Source: Sepiola atlantica
Taxonomy: Eukaryota > Mollusca > Cephalopoda > Sepiida > Sepiolidae
Direction: 5' to 3'
DNA length: 64,000 bases
NCBI GenBank assembly: GCA_963556195.1
Contig: OY744519.1
Span: 104,521,500-104,585,499 of the forward strand
Shown here: piece by piece, positions 54,561 to 64,000 of the stretch
Position numbering within the stretch: position 1 is the first letter of the stretch
Layout: every line of letters begins with the position of its first letter
The notes under the pieces: generated by a model
What the model was told of the DNA's origin: nothing
The model's input: only the letters and a program-made list of their open reading frames with translations
Databases searched by the model: none
Position numbers and translations under genes: made by a program

Positions 54561-56535
54561 TTGAAACAATTCATTTTAAAATTGGTAAAGTCGGAATTGT
54601 TTACCTTAGCAGCATCAGATTCATCCCCAATCATCATGATCGAGCACTCTCATTTGTTTAATGTCTATGAAAGATGATAACGTACGTACAAACATGAAGT
54701 AGCTTAGCGTATTATTATATATATGACGGCATTCATTCAAAATGAGACTCATAGAAAACGGAAAATTATCGTCTAATGAAGCGCCTTGGGCTACTAAATT
54801 TAGGTTCAGTGATAGAACGTAAATACTCGGTATTGTAAAAAAAATCCGAATGCCAACCTCGTGAATAATCAGCGAAGAGGTTAATATAATGTTATTGGTT
54901 TCTGATTTTAATCATTGATACTGTTGTAGCTTATCTTGATATTATTTTTATTAGATATTTTGTGTCAAATTCTGACTCGGGAGAAATACTTTTCAGGATA
55001 GTAACTTGCCACTTTAGTTTTGACCGTCAAGTTGTATCCATCAAATTTCATCAGAATTAGCAAAACTGATCATATGTGCGATTGATTTCAAAATTTCAAA
55101 GTTTGTTTTTATCTATCTTGATAATGAATTTATCTCATTTATTTAAGATATTATTTACTCTTTTCGTTACAAAGTGTAGTGGCGTGATTCTGCTTGTTTT
55201 CATTTGAAGAATCTATTTCCGACTTGCACGAACTGTTGAAGTTCAAACCCTACCAAGCCTGTCCTGAAAACCCATCAGTTTGGGAAACAGGTTCGTATTG
55301 GCACCAGTTTGTCGAAAACAGATGTCAGAAGTAAATCAATATCAACGCCTTTCCACCTCAAAGATTCAGCTACGTTTTTGGCATTTATTTATTTAGTACA
55401 AATATTTACGATTAAAACGCACTTTTCTGATTCTTTTTAAAATTCTTCCAAATACTATTGAATAAGATTAATTCAAATACTATTGGATATAATTATTATT
55501 GAATCCGAATAATATTGAATACTATTTGAATAGCTACTAGAATGATTGAAAATTCGAAGTCTTTTCAATGCAAAATTTATTCGTTTATTTTCTTTTTACT
55601 TTAATCTTACATCTTTAGGAATCAAAATCTATCTCCAGAGATGACCAGCAATCCGTCATACCTGATTCTTTCTCATTCAACGCCCAGTGTATAGATTTAT
55701 CAACCGCCAATACAACCACGCGGAGTACAACCATAAAACACAGACGTTGAATTTAAAATAAACAAAAAAACTGTGACAATTCTGGTCATCTCTGAAGATG
55801 AATTTATTCCGATTAACTTAAGCCTAACAGCAGACGCTGTCCGTCTTTTATGCATAACTTTGGTAGGATCCTTATCTTCAAAAAGATATCGTACCCCTAG
55901 AGCGTCTTCAATGTTTGGCAACCTGAATAATGACAGGATTCTTGGGGCAATACAATTGATTGATTGATTGATATCAGTTTATATATTTACTTAACTTCTA
56001 CCATTTTACAGCTAATACGAAGACAGATGAATTCTAATTTAAATGAAAACAATAAGCTACTTCTTATTTGTATAAGAGAGTAAGTAACTACAATGAATAT
56101 ATTTAAATATTGTTTTATTGGCAAAACATGAGAAACTTTTTGCAAGAAAAATAATTCGCTACAAACTAAAGTAAAATACCATTTGCGAATCATCACAAAA
56201 AGATTACTTAGTTTTAAAATAAAATATTTATGTAATGTTGGTGTTATGTTATCATATTTTAATTTCTTAAAATTTATGAAACATACATAGTTAAAAATCA
56301 TTGACATTGTATAATAAACCGCCTTAATAAGGTGTACTCTGCCTATTTCGTTTTTTCAACCAATTGCATGTTTCTATTTGCATACGAACAAGCAAACTAA
56401 AAACACTCCATAAATTTTAATAGTATATTGGTAGATAGATAATTTGTTCAATTTTTATAAGTTTATTTTGTCTATGTAAAATGGTAAACTTCCTTAAATT
56501 GAACAATTGTTTTCTTAAATTAGAATTTTATACAA
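54561..56535. other. No supported gene; one coding-like minus-strand segment
   Basis: AT-rich. The minus-strand frame 55921-55700 (73 codons, LGVRYLFEDKDPTKVMHKRR inside) has coding-like composition and an AG acceptor-like site just upstream (ATTATTCAG). I recognise no domain and it could be chance or part of an unknown repeat. 55440-55560 has several degenerate AATACTATTGAAT units. Confidence 0.35.
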
Positions 56536-56539
56536 ACAA

Positions 56540-56880
56540 TTAAAAGTATACCCGTCCTATGACGGGTAAAATTAATTCCTTGAAATTAACACTTTTGCAA
56601 TACTTGATGTCTCATTACAAATTTTTCAAATCGAGATACTAAATACCTTATGTCTAGAATACTCATTGCAATTTTAATCAAACTCCATTACATTAATTTG
56701 TTTCTAGAAAATGTCTAAAATTGCTTAAGCTCTTTAAGCTTAAAAAGAAATTAAAATTCATGGAATATTGCTTAAATGGTGTCTAATCACTATGGATTCA
56801 ATTCAATGTGAATTTTAATAATTTTAATTTTTAAACGTGAGGTTGTGCCCATATTATGACACGTACAACTCTTTAAAACT
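56540..56880 (-). mobile_element. Helitron-like family 1 (copy F, 5' truncated)
   Basis: The minus strand carries TGAATTTCAATTTC-like sequence, TTCTAGACATAAGG, GGAATTAATTTT and the perfect terminal hairpin ACCCGTC-ATAG-GACGGGT (56569-56552). The CTAG expected after it is degenerate. 5' half missing. Confidence 0.7.
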
Positions 56881-56984
56881 ATACTAGTGAAGACTATTAT
56901 GTACTTATATTAAATAGTACAGGTTGGAGTGTGGTATGGACTGAAATAGTACATCTCTACACTCGAACAACATATCTATATTGG

Positions 56985-57200
56985 TTTTGGGTGGAGGTAG
57001 TACTTGTTCTGTTGTGATGATACAATGCTCCTATACCTTACCTCTCCCTTAAGGTGAAGAACTACTGCAGTATCTCTTTGTTCGTCATGATACCAACTTC
57101 CGAGACATTTCTTTCTCATTTTGGGAGGATACTGTAATATCACATATCACTTCGTTCGTCATTATATCAACCTCTTATTTTTGTTTTATTTAACTGGTGT
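56985..57200 (+). repeat. Degenerate minisatellite, third array
   Basis: About three units with GTAGTACTTGTTCTGTTGTG, GTCATGATACCAAC and CATT-CTTTCTCATTT blocks, related to the arrays at 4912 and 21820. Confidence 0.65.
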
Positions 57201-58802
57201 CGCTGGATTCGCCAAAGTTCAAGCATGTTGTTTTCGCTTCGTGGTCTTGGGCCAAAATCAAAGTTTAGTATCTGTTTTCACTACGTATTTTTAATAAATT
57301 CTTATATCTATTGTACTGTCTTGTAATGGCGGTAGTGCAGTATCTGTTTCTCCTCTGAAATAATTGTCTTATCTATATAATGATAGTATACCTAATTTGT
57401 TGGGTCAGTATTTGATTGTTATATTATTAAATATAGTATAGGATTCATTTTTGATTTGAGATAGTTTTTCTAATTTGAGATTTTTCTTTCTTAAATCTAA
57501 AGTTGAGCTTTTATTATTTGACGTTTAATTTCATAATTTGAAAACAAACATTTTTTAAAATTAAAAATTGATCTTTCGAATTTAAACCTGAACCCTTTTC
57601 ATTTAAAGTGAACGTTTAAATTGAAAAATAAATGGAGGTGTAATGGTAATATTATGTTCACTATTTAATCAATTTTCAGCTGGCTAGCTTGGTTAAAACC
57701 TTTGCGTGCCACATCAGATGCCAGACGTGGCCAAGTAACCTTCTGGGAATTTCGAAACCTATTTTTACATATAGCGATGCACATCCAGCCACCTGGGGCC
57801 GAGTTTCTTATGCAAGTGCTACAGTGATTGACACCTGGGATTAAGGGCTGACTTTATTTAAAGTAGATGAACGCAAGCGAAAGTAGCACATTAGATTTTA
57901 TAATGTAAACGTTGACAGATAGGTTCCGAATTCGTGAGGCGTTTGGCACACTACCAAAATAACAGATTGTACGGCTAATGGAAGACAATTTGCAGGCTTC
58001 CACCAAGAACGAAAAAAGGTAAAGTACAAAGAGAAATATTCATCTTCTAAATGTCTAATGTTGGTATTATTCTGTCTGACCAGTTTCCATCCACACCTCA
58101 CTGAAAGAGACAAGGGACACGGATAGTAGCGCCCATTCGTCACAAGTCACGTGAAACATACTCCCACATCACATAGAAGTTCAACTTCAAGTTAAAAATG
58201 CTGAAATTTTAATAAACAAACTGAATTTCACTTTTCTCATAGTTGCCCCTTATTAATCGTTTGTTTGAGTTCTTATTTTGATCAGTTGATATTAACGGAC
58301 ATATTATCTATGCTGATATTCATCTCATATTACATAGATAAGTTCGAACAGCCTATACACAATTATAAAAGATATATGCATGCAATTGTAGAGGACATTT
58401 CTTAAAATACATATTTATTTATTTACCTCCTCTACAGGAGGTTAGGCACAAGGCCAGTTTTATCTTACTCCCACAAGTAAGATGTGACCCAAGGTCGAGT
58501 CGGGAAAGTGGGGTTTGAAAAGCCAGCTGCCGAGAAGGTGAGCACTCTGGCCATTAAAAATAAAAATTGCCTGGGCAGCCTCGTCGGCATTCCTTGGTAG
58601 GGGCGCCTCAGGCAGTAAGCAGTAATCTTATTTCTTTCCCAAAGAGGTGAGGCAAAGCCTGGGACGGTGGACCTCCTAGAAATGTACAGGACAAACCCAC
58701 AGACTGGCGGAATCAAGCCCCGAAGGACAAGACGACACCGGTCTATAGGGTGCAGTATCCATCGGAACAGATACTACACTTTCTTCCTAGCCAAAAGTTA
58801 GG
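57201..58802. other. Unassigned
   Basis: Includes a stretch (57450-57620) of degenerate short units alternating TTAAA/TTTGA motifs, possibly a reverse relative of 63760-64000, and a moderately GC-rich part (58430-58750) without an open frame over 85 codons. A single minisatellite-like unit (GCAGTATCC...) lies at 58750-58790. Confidence 0.4.
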
Positions 58803-59451
58803 CATGTGTATATATTTATATATTTGTATGTATAGCATTTCCTTCTATATCATCTAACCGATTATTATGAATTTTGCAAAAATTTTTCTATGTGTAAAGG
58901 TGGGTAATGTAGGCTATGTTTAGTTTAATTTAGTTCCATGCAAAGAGTATAAAGATGAGATGAAAGATTTTCCTGAAAATTCAGATATCTCAGATATTTT
59001 GTGAAATTTTAACAATAGATATAAGCCATTAAATAATAAATATTTCACAAATATTTCACAAATATCAGTTTCTTTGGAGTAGTTTAAAGGTTTTTCAGGG
59101 GACATACTATGGGCACACCCGCCAATTTAAAAAAATCAAATGTATCAGATTTGCATTGAATTTGATCCACGTTCATTGAAATTCAGATAGTCTTGCTTAA
59201 TACGTACCTGTATTAAGCAAGACTATCTGAATTTCAACTTAATAATTTCTAAGCTTAAGCCTTAAAGTTTGTACATTTCTTGAATAAAAATAATGCAATA
59301 GATTTTGATCAAAATTGGAATAAGGATTCTAGACATAAGGTTTAATATCATTATAACTTGATTGTAATTTTGATAAGAGGACATAAAAGTGGTGCACAAC
59401 TGCTCTGTTCGAAGAATTAATTTTAACCGTCTTTGGGGCGTCTTCTTCTAG
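58803..59451 (+). mobile_element. Helitron-like family 1 (copy G, most complete)
   Basis: Starts GTGTATATATTTATATATTTG and runs through AACCGATTATTATGAATTTTG, GGCTATGTTTAGTTTAATTTAG, TCTAGACATAAGG, GACATAAAAGTGGTGCA and GAATTAATTTTAACCGTC to a degenerate hairpin and CTAG (59448-59451) followed by T. This fits a Helitron: no inverted repeats at the ends, a 3' hairpin about 10 nt before CTRR, insertion before T. An internal segment has been inverted and duplicated (59176-59237). Non-coding. Confidence 0.7.
59176..59237. repeat. Perfect 27-bp inverted repeat with 8-nt loop
   Basis: The left arm 59176-59202 is the exact reverse complement of 59211-59237 (TATTAAGCAAGACTATCTGA...). Other copies of the family have only the right-arm sequence here, so the left arm is an acquired inverted copy. 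Confidence 0.95.
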
Positions 59452-60384
59452 TTCATAAAACCGAACAGCGTATTAGTTCGTCCATTCACAACGACCAATT
59501 TATTTACAGAGTACTTGGTTACTTTCACATCTATCTATTATTATGCGAAAGCTGAGTTAATCAACGTTTGTTTCCTTAAAGATTTTTTCCTATATATTTT
59601 ATTCTATACAAAATACATATTAAAATATTCCTTTGTATTTGATTGAGTTATGTATTACCCCTTGCTTATATTTTATACAGTTTCCATCACTTTCTTATGT
59701 CTGTCTGTCTGTCTGTCTGTCTCTCTGTTTATTAACAAATGGTAAAAAAATGATTAGATTACAATAGTTCATTATAAACAAAAGGGAAAATCACGACAAG
59801 TTATTCAATGTTTGGTTTGGTTTGTTTTACGATATATCAACCATCTATGGGTTATTTGATGCCGAATAAAGTTGCCAAATAGAATCTTATAGGTAGAATA
59901 ATTATTTTATATTCTTAGAAAACATTATTCCTAGAAAACATTAATCCTAGAAGGAAATTTCACAATGAGAGTGGGAGTACTACTCCCAGAAATCACTACT
60001 CTTAGAAAACACTACTCTTTGGCAGTGGTAATCTTCTTTGTTTCTAACATCAGTGACCGCCTTCCAGTATCTATTTGGGAGGAGGAAAAAGGAGAAGTAA
60101 GGTTTTGATTTTTAGAAGAACCAGATTTAATACAACGGTTAAGGATAAACTTAGATACTAGAGCATGACGTGACCAGTCGATTCATCGGATCGAGTCTCT
60201 CCGACCTCACGTCTAGCCGAAGTGAATTATTGCAAGTCACCAGGCCACTGTCTGCTCAGCCACCAGGATCCCGTTCTAAGGCATCACGGGTCGCCACCTA
60301 CGGCCCCGTTTTCGAGAATGAGGTGTGGGTGGGTAACCCCTAGTGGTGGGTGGGTTACAACTCTGCAGTGGGTTGCAGTCGGCG
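59452..60384. other. Unassigned
   Basis: Includes a (GTCT)n tract at 59699-59721 and short TTCCTAGAAAACATTA repeats near 59920-60020. 60190-60370 is GC-rich without an open frame of note. Confidence 0.45.
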
Positions 60385-60500
60385 AATTCACCGTGCTCAA
60401 TTTGTTTATTTACTTTGAATTACGTTCAGAAGCAGCAAGAGACATCATCCAACGACAATGCTCTACTCAAGAAGGGGGTCTATAAAGTAATCCACAACTC
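60385..60500 (-). mobile_element. SINE body fragment
   Basis: CACCGTGCTCAATTTGTTTATTTAC and ACATCATCCAACGACAATGCTC match the minus-strand SINE at 17935-18020. The tRNA-like head is missing. Confidence 0.65.
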
Positions 60501-60554
60501 TTCGGTGAGCCTGTTTGATTTTAGATAATATCACTATAGAAACTTGTATTTAGA

Positions 60555-60670
60555 TTCACACTCACCATGTTCTGCTCTTGTTTTTAGATAATCAAGAAGA
60601 CCCCTAAATGAAACAAACCAAATTACGTTATGTTGCATAGCATTCTTATCTGCTTTTATCCTTAGTTGAC
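60555..60670 (+). repeat. Dispersed repeat, partner of 62770-62870
   Basis: CACACTCACC, TTTTTAGATAATCAAGAAGACCCC, TAAATGAAAC and ATTCTTATCTG recur in the same order at 62770-62870. Confidence 0.6.
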
Positions 60671-61284
60671 GGGCATTAACATGTTTTTTTAATATTTTTG
60701 TTGTTTTATTTTAAAATGTAATCTACTATATCTATCTATATATAACTTTCAATATCTGCGTATGTTCCCTATAGAAAGATAGGTTAGGAAATCTACATGA
60801 AAAGTAAAAGAGTATTCATATGTAAATTTTTCTGGAGAAGACAATGGAAGTAGTCCCGAATCCTATTTTGATAGACTTGAAATCATATGTATAAGATCCG
60901 CCGGGGAAGACAATGGAAGTTGTCCCGAATCTCTACGTTCTCCTCTATCTGCTTAATCTCTACGTGCTCATAATGAGTAAGATATAGAGGGGAGATCTCT
61001 TTTAAGCCTTTAGATACGTATATCTGATTTAAAACATATTTATAAGACACGTTTTTTATAGACAGTTTTCCATATTTACAGCTACTTCCGTTTATATTAG
61101 AAGGCAAAACGGAGGAGGCAGTAAAAATCAAATTAATATAGTGTTATGAGCATAGTGACAAAAGACATAGTATTGTTCCCCATTCAATACCGAGCAACGT
61201 AGAGTTTTCCTGCTAGTAGTAGCTAAAATAAAACTAAATATGATTTTGAAACCATTTACTTTTGCTAATATATCCTTACTCATG
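60671..61284. other. No gene recognised
   Basis: Contains a local duplication: GAAGACAATGGAAGT(A/T)GTCCCGAATC occurs near 60836 and 60905, about 69 bp apart. Confidence 0.5.
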
Positions 61285-61770
61285 GGAATGCCTACTTGAG
61301 ACAATCCTCGAGTGTGTTCAGTCTCTCTTACAAATGATTTTCAGAATATTCTGACATGACGATACTTTACCCTACAAGTAAACTCTGACAAAATATTCAA
61401 AATAATACAGTGTTCTAAGCCCAAAATAAAATCTTCTCGGCATTGTTATACAGTGAATCATATAAACAATGGTGCAGGTTCTCTTCGTGATGCTACCTCA
61501 GGTAACAGCACTTAACTGGATATTCCACCATACCAGATGAATTATTGTCCTCTAATCCGGCAAGATCAAGAAATACCACAAGAAAAATAAAGTATAACAT
61601 AGTTAAGTTGTCAGGTGAAGAGAGGAAAATAAATATTCTTCACTGCTTTACTAACTCTAGGTTTCAGAAGTTGAGTATAACCTTAAATGAACACTCGTAT
61701 ATCTATGTATCTCATAAAGAAATCAAGTGTTAGCCCCAGGAAGGAGTCCTTTGGTTTCTGAGAACTAACT
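61285..61770 (+). repeat. Dispersed ~490-bp repeat, copy 2
   Basis: Partner of 47575-48060, aligned end to end with many substitutions and small indels. Confidence 0.8.
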
Positions 61771-62110
61771 GAGCAAAAATGCAAAAAAAGGGTTATTAAA
61801 TGTAGTTCTCTATCTGTTCGTTACTGTGCATACCATTTTCAGCCTTTCTACATAATAAGTAGAAATTAATGTGCTTCGTTGGGTCACCCGTGGATCTCGG
61901 GTTAGATTGTTTGAGTCAGTTTGCAAAGTCAGTTACATATAATAAAGACAACATAAAATATAAGCTTCGACTGTTAGCTATATCCTCCCGTTATTCTTTC
62001 ATTACAGCTACGGCTTATATAATGTTACTAACTTTAGTGATACCCCCTTCTGTTCATAATAGACTATTCTAATCTTTTTATTATTTCCTTTCTTTATTGA
62101 ATTCGACTTT

Positions 62111-62111
<1 letters not shown>
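61771..62111. other. No feature recognised
   Basis: AT-rich; a 67-codon frame (61869-62072) shows no motif. Confidence 0.5.
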
Positions 62112-62173
<62 letters not shown>

Positions 62174-62400
62174 TACAAAGAAAGAGAGAGAGAGAGAGAG
62201 GTTGTACAAAGAGAGAGAGGTTGTACAAAGAGAGAGAGAGAGAGAGAGGTTGTACAAAGAGAGAGAGAGGTTGTACAAAGAGAGAGAAAGATGTTGTACA
62301 AAGAGAAAGAAAGAAACATGGACAGAGAGAGAGAGAGAGAGGTTGTACAAAGAGAAAGAGAGAAACATGGGCAGAGAGAGGGAGAGAGATAATAACGGAC
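62112..62400. repeat. (TA)n then GA-rich minisatellite with TTGTACAA
   Basis: TA at 62112-62163, then about seven irregular units of the form GTTGTACAAAGAGAGAGAG (20-45 bp each) with varying GA length. Two later units include AAACATGG-CAGAGAG. Reading frames across it are repeats of Leu/Ser or Arg/Glu. Confidence 0.9.
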
Positions 62401-62769
62401 ACGAGAGTGATGAATATCGTATAAATAAGAGCGGGGAAGTCAAACAACACACAATGAGAGGGAGAAAGAGAAAGAGAGTAAGAGTGATAAATAGAAACGT
62501 AGTAAAAAGGATGCCACTAAGTGAGAAGTGAGCTAATTACAAATTACTGCTAATTAGACCAATTAAAATGGAAGTTTTCTTTAGTCATAACTCTATCCCA
62601 AAAGTAAGGAATATTTCAGCATGTATTTTGTGTGATTAAAACATATAGGAAAAATCATCGGGGAAATAAACGTTCATTAACTCAGCTTTAATTAAATAAT
62701 AGATAAATGTCGGCTAAAATACGTTGTTGATTAGTTTACGCTTGGTAAAATAGTTGCACTTAAGCGTAG

Positions 62770-62870
62770 CTTTACACTCACCGAGCGCCATTTGTTTTGG
62801 ATAATGAGGAAGTCCCTAAATGAAACTAAATGCATAACAGTCTTATCTGTGTTTTTCAGTTTTCACATGT
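62770..62870 (+). repeat. Dispersed repeat, partner of 60555-60670
   Basis: ACACTCACC, TTTGGATAATGAGGAAGTCCC and TAAATGAAAC as in the partner. Confidence 0.6.
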
Positions 62871-63759
62871 CATATCATTGAACGCATAAGTGCTCTTTGC
62901 AAAAAAAGGAAGAGAAAGATTTCCTTATCTTCCCTTGCACAAAAGATAATAAATATTTTTTAGTTTCAAATTGAAAACAATCTTTTTTTGTGGTGTTCTT
63001 CTTCTATGTCTTCATTCGGTTTCCTTTTTAAAATAGAACTTTACATCTCATTCATAAAAAAAAAATACTAAGCACACAAAACGAGTACAGTAAATAAATA
63101 TTATTTTGCAGTTATATTTTCTACGTCTGATAAAAAAATTTCTTCCGCCTTTTCTTTCTCTTCTCACTTTACTATCGTTCTTTAAAAAAATATGCAATAC
63201 AAATGATCTCTTCCTGTCTCTTTCATTCTTTGTTCAGTCGTTCTCTATCTTCTCTCAAAATGTGTGATAAAAATTCTCTTCTCTTCTATTACTTTTTTCT
63301 TTCTCTTCTTCCTAGTTTATATCTGTTCACATCTACTTCCTGTTGTCTATTATTTTATTCATTTTTATATTTACTTTTTTTCTGCGTAAATGTCTTTCTT
63401 GTATTGTCCCCATCTCCTATTTCTCGCCTCTCTTATTTTTGCCCTCTATCCTTTGATTAACTTCCTATTTTTTTTCGCAACAAATCTCATATTCTTTTTG
63501 TTTTGAGTAATGTTTCACTTTTTTGTTTATTTATATCTTTTACGTTTCTCTTACTTTCTTTTATTTAAAAAAATTATATTTCTTTTCGGAGTAGATTCTA
63601 TGTTTTTGTGGGGGGGCCTAAGAGTAGCATAATGATTACCAATGTGGCATATATATTCATATTCCCTTATATACTATATCGATTTAGCTCTAAAGAAGAA
63701 AATAAAACACCTAAAATAGACAAAATATCAACTGAAAAACGCTTTACAAAAATAGAAAA
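62871..63759. other. No gene recognised
   Basis: T/C-rich on the + strand from about 63130 to 63480; the 85-codon frame there is composition-driven. Confidence 0.45.
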
Positions 63760-64000
63760 AGCTCAACACCAATTAAACAGCCTCAACTTACAAAATAAAA
63801 TATTCTTTACGTAAATGAAAAAAAGCTCAAATCAAATTCATCAAGCTCAACTTCAAATATGAAATGCTTGACGCAAATTTAAAAACTAACGCCAATTATG
63901 TCATTTAAAAGGCTCAGCTTAAAATGAAAAATTCTTGATAAAAATCCAAGCTCAACTTCAAATTTAAAAATGCTTGATGCGAACCAACAAACTAAACTTC
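63760..64000 (+). repeat. Degenerate short tandem repeat running off the window
   Basis: Loose ~40-bp units: AAGCTCAACTTCAAAT, AAATGCTTGACGCAAAT. At least four are visible and the array continues past 64000. Confidence 0.6.

Noticed and set aside
62081..62452. Leu/Ser-rich and Arg/Glu-rich ORFs
   Set aside because: Readings of the GA minisatellite in different frames.

Overview
This is AT-rich nuclear DNA from an animal. I find no host protein-coding gene, rRNA or intact tRNA that I can support. Nearly everything recognisable is transposable-element debris, dispersed repeats and microsatellites. The many long (TA)n tracts, the mixture of LINE remnants (one with the SHRRDVANLSLHYRYFNG block), a tRNA-derived SINE and several Helitron-like families fit a large mollusc genome, most likely a cephalopod such as Octopus. 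The taxon is an inference from the repeat landscape; no marker gene confirms it.

Layout. 1-14 kb: (TA)n tracts, Helitron-like copies (765-1334, 2985-3531, 11290-11815), a degenerate minisatellite (4912-5640), and a LINE 3' end apparently split by a pair of LTR-like repeats (6521-7037 and 8026-8769). 14.5-19.5 kb: a head-to-tail series of 5'-truncated LINE copies with a restriction-like endonuclease (R4/Dong type). Each ends in a (TAA)n tail and the next begins directly in that tail. 19.5-25 kb: a Tc1/mariner-like MITE, a long hairpin and another LINE 3' end. 26.5-36.5 kb: decayed L1/Tx1-like LINE pieces and a decayed Ty3/gypsy pol split by a 1.9-kb hAT-like insertion with an 8-bp target duplication. 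37-43 kb: more Helitron-like and LINE fragments. 43,013-47,342: the best-preserved element, a full-length LTR retrotransposon with 372/366-bp LTRs, 5-bp target duplication AATCA, and gag, protease, RT, RNase H and integrase all recognisable but interrupted. 47.5-56 kb: a 1.9-kb element with ~370-bp inverted termini (48,997-50,882) and a probable solo LTR with two CRE palindromes (51,543-52,306). 56-64 kb: Helitron-like copies (one with a perfect 27-bp inverted repeat), SINE fragments and a GA-rich minisatellite.

There are no operon-like relations. The organisation is one of nested insertion: gypsy split by hAT, LINE in LINE tail, solo LTR inside an older repeat, MITE and long-TIR element in TA tracts. 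The order of events can be read from which repeat interrupts which. The strongest candidates for novelty are the TAA-tail-targeting LINE array, the Helitron-like family with a conserved terminal hairpin plus CTAG, and the long-TIR element. All boundaries and identities were judged by eye.
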